A DNA stretch of 64,000 bases from Actinacidiphila guanduensis (GTDB lineage Bacteria > Actinomycetota > Actinomycetes > Streptomycetales > Streptomycetaceae): positions 62,001-126,000 of the forward strand of contig NZ_FNIE01000008.1 of NCBI RefSeq assembly GCF_900103985.1, in the 5' to 3' direction. This document shows, in pieces, positions 27,156 to 34,964 of the stretch. Position 1 is the stretch's first letter, and every line of letters starts with the position of its first letter. The notes beneath the pieces are model-generated. The model did not search any database. It saw nothing but the letters and a program-made list of their open reading frames with translations, and was not told where the DNA came from. The translations under genes and the position numbers were made by a program.

Positions 27156-28823
27156 TCAGCGGCCGGCGAGTTGGCCGACCGGCGCCGCGTCGGCGGCGGC
27201 CAGGATCAGGTCGGCCGCGCGCTCGGCGATCATCACGGTGGGGGCGTGGGTGTGTCCGCGGGGGATCGAGGGCATCACCGAGGCATCGACGACTCTCAGT
27301 GCCTCGATCCCCCGCAGGCGCAGGTCCGCGTCGACGACGGCGTCCTCGTCCGCGCCCATCCGGCAGGTGCCGACGGGGTGGTAGAGGGTCTCGGCGTACG
27401 CGCGGACGAGGGCGGCGACCGACGACTCGGAGCGGTCGAAGGCGCCGGGGGTGAGCGGGCTGCCGAGCCGGTCGGCCAGGGCCGGCCGGCTGAGCACGTG
27501 CTGGGCCAGCCGGACACCCGCGGTCAGGGTCCGCAGGTCCTCGCCGGCCGGGTCGGACAGGTAGCGCGGGTCGATCAGCGGCGGCCCGGCCGGGTCGGCG
27601 GGGTTCAGCCGGATGCTGCCGTGGCTGCGCGGCCGCAGCAGCACCACACCGAGCGTGACGCCGTGCTGCGGGCGCGCCTGCCGCTGGTCGAGGAAGGGCA
27701 GCACCATCCACACCAGTTCCAGGTCGGGCGCCGCCAGCCGCTCGGAGCTGCGGACGAAGGCGAGCGCCTCGGCGATGTTGGAGGTCAGCCGGCCGCGGCG
27801 GCCCCGCAAGTAGGTGCCGATCTCGGCGGCCTGGTCGGCGACGCCCGGCGACACCTCGCCGTAGGCCTCGAAGGCGAGCGGCACATAGAGATGGTCGGTG
27901 AGGTTGCGGCCGACCTCGGGGCGGTCGGCGTGCACGGCGATGCCGAGCGCGGCCAGCTCGTCGGCCGGCCCGACGCCCGAGGTCAGCAGCAGGTGCGGGG
28001 TCCCGACGGCGCCGGCCGCCAGGATCACCTCGGCCTCGGCCCGCACCTGCGCGGGTCCTTCGGCGGTGCGGTAGGCCACGCCCACCGCGCGGCCGTCCTC
28101 GATCAGCACCCGCTCGACCTGGGCACCGGTGACGACGGTGAGGTTGGCGCGGTCCTGGGCGGGCCGCAGGTAGGCGTCGGCGGCGCTCCACCGGCGGCCG
28201 CCGCGCTGGGTGGTGTGCACCGGCCCCGCCCCCTCCGGGGCGAGCGAGGTGACACCGGTCAGGTCGGGGATGCGCGCCTGCCGGCACGCGGCCAGGAACT
28301 CCCGCGTGGCCTCGGACGGGTCGCGCAGGTCCTCGATCCGGATCGGGCCGCCGGAGCCGTACCCGGCCTCGTCGCCGTCCGGTTCGGGGCCGGCCGAGCG
28401 GTCCTCGGCCCGCTCGAAGTACGGCCTGACCTCATCGGCCGACCAGCCGGGCAGGCCGAGGGCGGCCCAGCCGTCGTAGTCGGCGCGGTGGCCGCGGGTC
28501 CAGATCTGGGCGTTCAGCGAGGAGGAGCCGCCCAGGGTGCGGCCGCGTGGCCAGTTCACCCGTCGCCCGTCCAGCTGGGCCTGCGGCTCGGTGGCGAAGG
28601 CCCAGTCGACGTCGGTGCCGAAGAGGGTGGGGAAGGCGGCCGGGATGCTGATCGCGGCCCGGCCGTCGCTGCCGCCGGCCTCGATCAGCACCACGTCGCC
28701 GTCACCGCCGGCGCTCAGCCGGGCGGCCAGCACGCAGCCGGCCGACCCGGCGCCGACGACGACGTAGCGCGCGGTCCTGATGTCCGTGGTGGCGGTCCCG
28801 CCCGCCTGCGCGGTGCCGCTCAC
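27156..28823 (-). CDS. GMC-family FAD-dependent alcohol oxidoreductase
   Basis: Glucose-methanol-choline family flavoenzyme, 555 residues, that oxidises a primary or secondary alcohol. The N-terminal FAD Rossmann motif is VVGAGSAGCVLAARL (about 21-35), followed by the GMC signature around RGRTLGGSSSLNAQIWTRG. The active-site histidine is H482 in YHPVGT; the partner, 44 residues on, is H526 in GHTHAP instead of the more usual Asn, giving a His-His pair as in aryl-alcohol oxidase. Start GTG 28823 overlaps the SGNH-hydrolase stop by GTGA. It probably oxidises an alcohol made by one of the diiron enzymes or supplied with the acyl substrate. Confidence 0.92.
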   Translation of the reverse strand: MSGTAQAGGTATTDIRTARYVVVGAGSAGCVLAARLSAGGDGDVVLIEAGGSDGRAAISIPAAFPTLFGTDVDWAFATEPQAQLDGRRVNWPRGRTLGGSSSLNAQIWTRGHRADYDGWAALGLPGWSADEVRPYFERAEDRSAGPEPDGDEAGYGSGGPIRIEDLRDPSEATREFLAACRQARIPDLTGVTSLAPEGAGPVHTTQRGGRRWSAADAYLRPAQDRANLTVVTGAQVERVLIEDGRAVGVAYRTAEGPAQVRAEAEVILAAGAVGTPHLLLTSGVGPADELAALGIAVHADRPEVGRNLTDHLYVPLAFEAYGEVSPGVADQAAEIGTYLRGRRGRLTSNIAEALAFVRSSERLAAPDLELVWMVLPFLDQRQARPQHGVTLGVVLLRPRSHGSIRLNPADPAGPPLIDPRYLSDPAGEDLRTLTAGVRLAQHVLSRPALADRLGSPLTPGAFDRSESSVAALVRAYAETLYHPVGTCRMGADEDAVVDADLRLRGIEALRVVDASVMPSIPRGHTHAPTVMIAERAADLILAAADAAPVGQLAGR

Positions 28824-29512
28824 CGCACCTGGCCCTGCGCGCCGTACCGGCTGAGCCGCTGGGAGAGCGTGCGGACGATCTCCGCGGCGAGCGCGGCCTG
28901 GCCCTCCATCGCGAAGTGGATGCCGTCCTCGCTCATCAACTCCGGCCGCTTGCGCACCGGGTGGTCCCACATCTCGACGACCATCGCGTCGTGCCGGGCG
29001 GCCACCGCCCGGATCCGGCTGTTGAGTTCGGCCACCCGCAGGCCGAACTCGGCGAGTTCGGGCACGGTGTCGAAGACGTTCGCCACGGTGAAGGCGAACA
29101 CGTCGGCTCCCCGGCCGCGCAGCGCCGTGTACACGGCGTCCAGGTTCTCCTCCACCGCGTCGAAGTCGGGTTCGGGGTCGAAGATGTCGTTGCCGCCGGC
29201 GGCGACGTTGACCAGGTCGGGCTCGAACGCCATTACCTGCTCCAGCTGTTCCGCGCGCACCTCGGCGGTGCGCTTGCCGATGACACCGGTGTTCAGATAG
29301 GCGAAGTCGGGCCGCCCCTCGCCCAGTGCCGCGGCCACGCGCTTCGGCCAGGAGACGGTGGCGTAGCCGCGGCTGGGACCGCCGACCCCGGCCGCGAAGC
29401 TGTCGCCCATGGCGACGAACCGCTGCCAGGGGGCGCCTCGCAGCAGGCGGGCCGACTCCTCCTGCGACAGGCAGAGCGGGTCGGCGGCCTCGCGGCTGAG
29501 ATCCTCGGTCAT
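28820..29512 (-). CDS. SGNH-family hydrolase
   Basis: 230-residue cytoplasmic hydrolase of the SGNH/GDSL esterase family. Block I is VAMGDSFAAGVG with nucleophile S38, block III is GGNDIF with N108, and block V is DGIHF with D196 and H199. Family members hydrolyse acyl esters or thioesters or transfer acyl groups; within this operon it could release the product from the ACP or edit it. The ATG at 29512 has AAGGAG about 9 bases upstream. It follows the ACP gene by 47 bp and is coupled to the GMC gene by a GTGA overlap. Confidence 0.9.
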   Translation of the reverse strand: MTEDLSREAADPLCLSQEESARLLRGAPWQRFVAMGDSFAAGVGGPSRGYATVSWPKRVAAALGEGRPDFAYLNTGVIGKRTAEVRAEQLEQVMAFEPDLVNVAAGGNDIFDPEPDFDAVEENLDAVYTALRGRGADVFAFTVANVFDTVPELAEFGLRVAELNSRIRAVAARHDAMVVEMWDHPVRKRPELMSEDGIHFAMEGQAALAAEIVRTLSQRLSRYGAQGQVR

Positions 29513-29559
29513 GGTGACGGTGCTCCTTCGTTGCCGTTCTTCCGGTTCGGTGGGGCCGG

Positions 29560-29823
29560 TCAGGCCGCGTCGGTCGGCGCCGCGGCCTGCGCCTCGACGA
29601 AGTCCTCGATGTCCTTGACTGTGGTGATGTCGGGGGTGCCGCCGGCGGCGGCCGGGTCGAGCGCGAACTCCTGCTCGATGCGCAGCGAGAGCTCTATGAC
29701 GGCCAGGGAGTCGTAGCCGAGCTCCTCGACCAGGCGGTCCCCGGAGGCCGCCTCGCGCGCGCCCAGCGGGCTCATCTCGCCGACGATCGTGCGGACCTTG
29801 CTGCGTACGGTGCTGCTGTCCAT
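29560..29823 (-). CDS. Acyl carrier protein
   Basis: 87-residue acidic four-helix carrier protein. The phosphopantetheine site is S39 in LGYDSLAV, with the following IELSLRIEQEF helix. It carries the thioester-bound intermediate; FAAL enzymes load such carriers directly from acyl-AMP. It is the only carrier protein in the locus and no ketosynthase/acyltransferase module is present, so it probably scaffolds tailoring reactions rather than chain extension. The tail (about 70-87) is Ala/Pro-rich. Confidence 0.92.
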   Translation of the reverse strand: MDSSTVRSKVRTIVGEMSPLGAREAASGDRLVEELGYDSLAVIELSLRIEQEFALDPAAAGGTPDITTVKDIEDFVEAQAAAPTDAA

Positions 29824-29922
29824 GAGCGCTGCTCGCTTTCCGTTGTGTCGATGAAGGGCGCGGGACCCGCGGTCCCTGCGGCCGGGCGGTGCCGGTGGCC
29901 GGCTGCTCGCGGTTCGGGTGGT

Positions 29923-30927
29923 TCAGGCGGCGCGGGCGGCCGCGGCGCGGATCGGGTGCGGGGCGTTCCACCGCTCCTCGTAGGCGTCGACGGCCTGCTC
30001 GACCGCCTGGTCCCAGGCGAGCCCGGCCTTCTCCGTCAGGTGCGGCAGGCCCACCAGGCGCAGCTGCTTGAGCAGCCGCTCGCGGGCGATGTCGATCGCG
30101 CCCTGCAACTGGGCGGCCCGGCTGAAGAGGGCGGCCTGGATCGCGGGCACCGGGTTGTACCGGGACGGGCCGATCAGCACCCAGGCGGCCGAGCCGAGCG
30201 ACTCGAAGTGCGCGTCCTCGACGACCTGCGCGAAGCCGCCGTTGACCACGCCGTCCTGGGCGGCCCGCAGGCCGAAGGAGACGTGCCGCGACTCGTCGCG
30301 GGTGACGTTGGTCAGGCCCTCCTCCAGGGCCGGCAGCTTCAGCCGCTTGGCCAGGAAGCGGGTGGTGCGCAGCGCGGTGGCGGCGAGCACGCCCTCGGTG
30401 ATCAGGTGGTAGTAGATCAGCGCCCGGTACCAGGAGTCGCGGTCGGCGTGGTCGGAGCGCACCGCGTCGGTGACGCGCTGGAGTTCGGGCGCGAAGACCT
30501 CGGCGTAGTCCGCCGAGCCCTCCAGCTCCTTGCCGTCGGCGCCGTCCAGCGCGACCCCGCAGCCCTCCTCCAGGTAGGTCTGGAAGAAGCGTACGTGGCG
30601 GGCCTCGTCGGCCAGCTGGGTGCACAGGAAGATGCGGTCGTCCTCGGTGGGCGGGGCGTCGATCAGCGCGCCCAGCGTGTGGGTCACCGCGACCTCGCCG
30701 ACCTCCAGCTCGGCGAGCGAGCCGAGCATCTGGCTGCGGGAGAAGGACGACAGCGCGTTCCACACGGTGGCGTCGCGGGCCGGGTCGACCTGGGCCACGG
30801 CCCACTGCTGTCGCTCCCAGCGCCGGTAGAGGTCGGCGGAGTTGGCCAGCCGGCCGTGCTGTTCTGCGGTGGTCTCCGGGGCGGTCTCGGTGACGTCGAG
30901 AACGAGCCCCGCGGAAGTGGCGGTCAT
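29923..30927 (-). CDS. R2-like ferritin-fold diiron protein
   Basis: 334-residue helical protein with the six-ligand diiron set of ribonucleotide-reductase R2-like proteins: E78, E108 and H111 (DEARH), E178 (ITEGV), E212 and H215 (DESRH). The two E-x-x-H motifs and the E178-E212 spacing of 34 fit the R2 fold. There is no extra histidine four residues before E212 (a valine is there), unlike the AurF-type enzyme of the same operon, so this is a second, different diiron site. It is probably an oxygenase or desaturase of a carrier-bound substrate. ATG 30927 overlaps the FAAL stop by ATGA, placing it in direct coupling with substrate loading. Confidence 0.82.
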   Translation of the reverse strand: MTATSAGLVLDVTETAPETTAEQHGRLANSADLYRRWERQQWAVAQVDPARDATVWNALSSFSRSQMLGSLAELEVGEVAVTHTLGALIDAPPTEDDRIFLCTQLADEARHVRFFQTYLEEGCGVALDGADGKELEGSADYAEVFAPELQRVTDAVRSDHADRDSWYRALIYYHLITEGVLAATALRTTRFLAKRLKLPALEEGLTNVTRDESRHVSFGLRAAQDGVVNGGFAQVVEDAHFESLGSAAWVLIGPSRYNPVPAIQAALFSRAAQLQGAIDIARERLLKQLRLVGLPHLTEKAGLAWDQAVEQAVDAYEERWNAPHPIRAAAARAA

Positions 30928-32648
30928 GACGCAGCCCTGTCCATTCGTTCCGTCGAAGGTGCGGAGGATGCGGTGCCGGCGACGGCCGGACCGTGGGTGT
31001 CGTGCAGGACCCTGCCGGGCAGGGCGTTCTCGCCGGCCAGCCGGAAGAGCAGCCGGCGGCGCGGCTTGCCGCTGGAGGTGCGCGGGATGGTGCCGCGCCG
31101 GGCGGCCACCACGGTGATCGCGACCGTGGCGTCCAGCGAGGTGCGCAGCATGGTGAGCGCGGCCGGCAGCCACTCCTCGCCGGCGGCCTCGACCACGGCG
31201 ACCGCCCGGCCGCGCCCGTCGCTGCTGCCCAGCGCGACCGCGCAGCGGCCGGCGGGCACGCCGGGCACGGCGGCCAGCGCCGCCTCCAGGTCCTCGGCGT
31301 GGACCTTGCGGCCGCGGACCTTGAGGCTGTCGCCGATCCGGCCGATCACATACAGCTCGCCGTCGAGCAGGAAGCCGGCGTCGCCGGTGTGCAGGCCCGC
31401 CGCGGTGAAGGGCGCGGAGGCGTCCGGGTCGGGCGACTGGTAGCCCAGCGCCACGGAGGAGCCGGTCACCCGGATCTCGCCGAAGGCCCCCTCGGGCACC
31501 GGCTTGCCGTCGTCGTCCACGATCTCCACGGCGGTCTCGGGGACCGGGCGGCCGCAGGAGCTGAGCCAGCCCGCCGGGTCCTCGGGGCGGTCGAAGCCCA
31601 GGGTGCCGGTGCCGTCCACCGCCACCGGCTCGCCGGTGGCTGGCGCGCCGGCCAGCCGGACGATCCGGGCGCCGGTGCCCGGGCGGACCCCGGTGACGGC
31701 GAGGGTGGTCTCGGCCATGCCGTAGCAGGGGGTGAAGGCGCTGGTGCGGAAGCCGTAGGGGTTCAGCCGGGTGGCGAAGTCGGCGGCGACCCGGGCGTCC
31801 ACCCGCTCGGCGCCGCTCATCGCGACCCGCCAGGCGGAGAAGTCGCTGCCCGCCAGCTCCTCCTCCTTGACCCGCGAAGTGGCGTAGCCGTAGCCGAAGT
31901 TGGGGGCGGTGGTGATGCTGACGCCGTGCTTGCCGTGCGCCTCCAGCCAGCGGGCGGGGGAGCGGATGAAGTCCATCGGCGTCATCAGCCACAGGTCGAT
32001 CTGGGCGACGACGGAGCCGAGGAAGGTGCCGATCAGGCCCATGTCGTGGTAGAGCGGCAGCCAGGACGAGCAGGAGTCCTCGGGGGTGACGCCGAGCCAG
32101 CCGTGGATGGCGGCGACGTTGGCCGCGAGGTTGTCCGCGGTCACCCGCACGCCCTTGGGGGTGCCGCTGGAGCCCGAGGTGAACTGCAGCAGGGCCAGCT
32201 CCGCGGTGCGCGGCCCGGCCGCCGGCTCGTCCGGCAGCGTCTCGGGGAGCACCAGCGGCGCCGGCAGGCCCGCCTTGGCGCAGGAGGCGGCCGACAGCGG
32301 CTCCATCGCCGCGTCGGTGAGGACGGCCGCGGGCTCGGCCGCGCGCAGCACGGCGGCGGAGTGGTCGCCGTAGGCCTCGTGGTTGGCGAAGGTGACCGGC
32401 GAGGCGATGGGCGAGGGGGTCAGCCCGGCGTACATGGTCCCCAGGAAGGCGGGGACGAAGGTCTCCGGGGTCTCGATCTGCAGGCTGACCACGCCCCGGG
32501 TGACGCCCTCGGCGGTGAGCAGCGCCGCGATCTGCCGGGCCTGCCGGGCGATCTCCGGGTAGCCGCGCAGCTGCCAGCCGTCCGCTCGGTAGTAGTGGAT
32601 CCCGCGCTCGGGGACGGGATCGTCCAGCCAGTCAAGGACGGTGTTCAA
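30924..32648 (-). CDS. Fatty-acyl-AMP ligase (FAAL-type)
   Basis: Adenylate-forming enzyme, 574 residues, that activates a carboxylic acid and passes it to an ACP. The phosphate-binding loop is FTSGSSGTPKGV (156-167); the segment SSWLPLYHDMGLIGTFL and the opening with TPSPIASP are characteristic of FAALs, which load carriers rather than CoA. Later motifs GYGMAETT-like (TPCYGMAETTLAV), GDAGFL and IGRIGDSLKVRGRKVHAEDLE are intact, and SSGKPRR near the end holds the C-terminal lysine. I use the TTG at 32648, which has GAGGG 5 bases upstream. It is the first gene of the run and is preceded by a 16-bp element also found before the ketosynthase gene. Confidence 0.9.
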   Translation of the reverse strand: MNTVLDWLDDPVPERGIHYYRADGWQLRGYPEIARQARQIAALLTAEGVTRGVVSLQIETPETFVPAFLGTMYAGLTPSPIASPVTFANHEAYGDHSAAVLRAAEPAAVLTDAAMEPLSAASCAKAGLPAPLVLPETLPDEPAAGPRTAELALLQFTSGSSGTPKGVRVTADNLAANVAAIHGWLGVTPEDSCSSWLPLYHDMGLIGTFLGSVVAQIDLWLMTPMDFIRSPARWLEAHGKHGVSITTAPNFGYGYATSRVKEEELAGSDFSAWRVAMSGAERVDARVAADFATRLNPYGFRTSAFTPCYGMAETTLAVTGVRPGTGARIVRLAGAPATGEPVAVDGTGTLGFDRPEDPAGWLSSCGRPVPETAVEIVDDDGKPVPEGAFGEIRVTGSSVALGYQSPDPDASAPFTAAGLHTGDAGFLLDGELYVIGRIGDSLKVRGRKVHAEDLEAALAAVPGVPAGRCAVALGSSDGRGRAVAVVEAAGEEWLPAALTMLRTSLDATVAITVVAARRGTIPRTSSGKPRRRLLFRLAGENALPGRVLHDTHGPAVAGTASSAPSTERMDRAAS

Positions 32649-32679
32649 CGGTTCCCTCTCGGTGGACGGGCACTCGCTT

Positions 32680-32695
32680 GGTGTTACGCGCCCGG
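32680..32695 (-). promoter_or_regulatory. Shared 16-bp promoter element, operon copy
   Basis: On the minus strand this reads CCGGGCGCGTAACACC, identical to 34917-34932 before the ketosynthase gene and at almost the same distance from the start codon (about 32 bp). TAACAC could be a -10-like hexamer. Confidence 0.55.
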
Positions 32696-32840
32696 AGGGG
32701 AGTCCCCTCGGGAGATTTCGTGCCGCCTTTCCGCGGGCGGTGGTGAGACCGGTGCCGCGGTCCCGTTGCGCCGCGCGGTTCGTCCTGCTGTCGGCTGGTT
32801 TCGGCAGCTGGCGGCGGTGGTCAGCGGTGGTCGGCTGCTG

Positions 32841-32900
32841 GCGGTGGCTGGCGGTGGCTGGCGGTGGCTGGCGGTGGCTGGCGGTGGCTGGCGGTGGCTG
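32841..32900 (+). repeat. 10-bp tandem repeat, six perfect units
   Basis: GCGGTGGCTG repeats six times without error, with decayed partial units on both sides. It lies in the 547-bp gene-free gap 32649-33195, between the FAAL promoter and the terminators of the exporter gene. Likely variable in length between strains. Confidence 0.9.
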
Positions 32901-32964
32901 GCGGCGATTGCCGACGGCTTCCGGCTTCCGACTTCCGGCGGCGTCCGGCTGCTGGCGGCGTGCG

Positions 32965-33006
32965 GAAGGCCGGGGGCGGACCGGGGGAGTTCCGCCCCCG
33001 GCCTTC
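32965..33006 (-). terminator. Second terminator hairpin after the exporter
   Basis: Perfect 16-bp arms, GAAGGCCGGGGGCGGA and TCCGCCCCCGGCCTTC, with a 10-base loop. Confidence 0.7.
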
Positions 33007-33098
33007 GCGTGGCGCGGCGTCCGACCGCGCGGCCCGGGGCCGGCCGGGGATACCGGCGCCGGGAGTTGGGGGCCGGCCTGATGTCCTTACGGCCGGTT

Positions 33099-33140
33099 CC
33101 CGCCCGGCCGGGGACCCTGGGGCCTTGCCGGCCGGGCGGG
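33099..33140 (-). terminator. First terminator hairpin after the exporter
   Basis: Perfect 13-bp arms, CCCGCCCGGCCGG and CCGGCCGGGCGGG, with a 16-base loop, 56 bp beyond the exporter stop. Together with the hairpin at 32965 it insulates the FAAL operon. Confidence 0.65.
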
Positions 33141-33195
33141 TTCTGCTCTTGCGTTCTGCTGCGCTCTCGTGCGGGGTGCTGCCTGCCCGTGCGGG

Positions 33196-34710
33196 TCAGC
33201 CGCGGTCGGCCACCGCGGCGCCCTCGGCGGGCGCGGCGGCACCCCCGCTCGCGGCCGCGGCCGCGGCCTGCGCCTGGGCGGCCATGTACGCCTGCACCTG
33301 CCGCTGGGTCTCGGCGATGATGGCCATCGACTTCTTGGTGAAGAGCATCGAGGCGGGGATCGTCGAGGCCGCGAGGAAGACGCCGGCCAGCAGGAAGGCG
33401 TCCAGGTACGCCTGCGGCTGCAGCGGGTTGTGCGCGGCGATCACCGCGGCCATCACGGCGATGCCGATGGAGCCGCCGAACTGCCGTGCGGTGGTGTTCA
33501 GTCCGGTGCCCGCGGCGAACTTCAGCGGGTGCACCGAGATCGCCGCCGCCGTGGTGACGCTGGTCAGCGAGGCGCCGATGACGGCACCGCCGAAGGCGCC
33601 GTAGGGCAGCCAGATCGCGAGGAACTTCGGCTCGGCGCCCAGGGCGAAGTAGGCCCACAGGCTCAGCCCGAGGAAGATCAGCCCGCTGCCGATGACCACC
33701 GGGCGCTGCTTCTCCGGCTTGATCCTGCTGCCCACGATGATGGCGGTGACCGCGGACAGCACCGCGCCCGGGGTGACGGCCAGACCCGCCTTGAGCACCG
33801 AGTAGTGCCAGACGGTGGTCAGGTAGAGCGGCCCGGACAGGAACCAGACGAACAGGCCGGCGCCGATGAAGAAGACGGTGAGGTTGGCGGCCGCGAACAT
33901 CCTGCTCTCCCACAGCGAGGTGTCCACCGCCGGGGCCTCCCGGCCGCGCGAGCGCAGCAGGGTGAAGGCGGTGAGCAGCACGCCGGCGCCGATCCAGCCC
34001 CACGTCTCGGCCGAACCCCAGCCCCAGTCCTCGCCCTTGGTGAGGCCGACGACGACGCCGGCGATGCCGAGGGTGACCGTGGCGGTGCCCAGGATGTCGG
34101 GTGACTTGCCGCCGGCCGCGGGGCGCTCCGGCAGCAGCTTCGCGCCGGCGAGCATCACGGCCAGGCCGATCGGCACGTTGATGATGAACACCGCGCGCCA
34201 GTCCCAGGCGCTGACCAGCAGGCCGCCGAGCGAGGGGCCGGCCGCCGCGGCGACCGATCCCGAGGCGCCCCACAGGCCGATGGCCTCGGCGCGTTTCTCG
34301 GCCGGTGTCTCGGCGAGTACGAGGCCGAGAGCGGCGGGGATCATGCCGGCGGCGCCGATGCCCTGCACCGCGCGCACGGCGATGAGGAAGTCCACGTTCG
34401 GCGCGGCGGCGCAGGCGATCGAGGCGAGGGTGAACAGGCCCAGCGAGCCGAGGAAGAAGCGGCGCCGGCCGAAGACGTCGGCGTACCGGCCGGCGGGGGT
34501 GAGCAGTGCGGCGAAGAGCACCCCGTAGCTCGTGACCACCCAGGTGAGGTTCGTCAGCGACTCGTGCGGAAAGTCCGACCGCAGATTCGGGAACGCCACG
34601 TTCACCACGGTGGTGTCGAGGAAGGCCATGAACGTGGCCGCCGCGGTGAGCAGCAGCGTCGTCCCCGCCTTCGAGCTCTCGGCCGCCGATGGGGCCGTTG
34701 CTGAGGTCAC
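33196..34710 (-). CDS. DHA2-type MFS exporter (EmrB/QacA family)
   Basis: Fourteen-helix drug:proton antiporter, 504 residues. Helix 1 reads LLLTAAATFMAFLDTTVVNVAFP with the family's LDxTxVNVAxP motif C; the loop GRYADVFGRRRFF follows helix 2, and helix 5 holds the antiporter-type stretch. The C-terminal tail is Ala-rich. I use GTG 34710 with GGAAGGA 8 bases upstream; upstream ATG 34776 would translate through the operator. It is probably the export or self-resistance pump for the cluster product. It is divergent from the ketosynthase gene and controlled from an operator that overlaps its promoter. Confidence 0.92.
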   Translation of the reverse strand: MTSATAPSAAESSKAGTTLLLTAAATFMAFLDTTVVNVAFPNLRSDFPHESLTNLTWVVTSYGVLFAALLTPAGRYADVFGRRRFFLGSLGLFTLASIACAAAPNVDFLIAVRAVQGIGAAGMIPAALGLVLAETPAEKRAEAIGLWGASGSVAAAAGPSLGGLLVSAWDWRAVFIINVPIGLAVMLAGAKLLPERPAAGGKSPDILGTATVTLGIAGVVVGLTKGEDWGWGSAETWGWIGAGVLLTAFTLLRSRGREAPAVDTSLWESRMFAAANLTVFFIGAGLFVWFLSGPLYLTTVWHYSVLKAGLAVTPGAVLSAVTAIIVGSRIKPEKQRPVVIGSGLIFLGLSLWAYFALGAEPKFLAIWLPYGAFGGAVIGASLTSVTTAAAISVHPLKFAAGTGLNTTARQFGGSIGIAVMAAVIAAHNPLQPQAYLDAFLLAGVFLAASTIPASMLFTKKSMAIIAETQRQVQAYMAAQAQAAAAAASGGAAAPAEGAAVADRG

Positions 34711-34730
34711 AGTCGCTTCCTTCCCAGTTA

Positions 34731-34776
34731 CATTCCTTGGGTATGTAAGTACATACCCTCGGTATGTCGGTGTCAA
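34731..34776 (-). promoter_or_regulatory. Exporter promoter with overlapping TetR-type operator
   Basis: On the minus strand TTGACA (34776-34771) is followed after 17 bp by TGTACT as a -10. A perfect palindrome, GGGTATGTA-AG-TACATACCC (34739-34758), covers the -10, and CATACC-CTC-GGTATG forms a second overlapping one. The segment 34731-34749 matches the element before the TetR gene (16 of 19). Confidence 0.75.
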
Positions 34777-34916
34777 GGCGAACCCGCGGCGCCGCGGGTG
34801 GGGGGACTCCGGCGCGCCCGTGGGGGTCTGTGCGGCAGCCCTACGAGGGGGTCTCGACGGGAGTTCTGCCGCAGTTCGGCGGGAGCCGGGCCGGGTGGCC
34901 GCGCGGGGGCGGGGGC

Positions 34917-34932
34917 CCGGGCGCGTAACACC
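34917..34932 (+). promoter_or_regulatory. Shared 16-bp promoter element, ketosynthase copy
   Basis: CCGGGCGCGTAACACC ends 32 bp before the GTG start of the ketosynthase gene; it is identical to the element before the FAAL gene. Confidence 0.55.
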
Positions 34933-34964
34933 TGCGGAAGCAGCGCTGACGACGGGAGCCCACA

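Noticed and set aside
30993-33320. Plus-strand open frame over the FAAL gene and the VNTR
   Set aside because: It contains no recognisable domain and reads through repeats and terminators; FAAL on the minus strand is certain.
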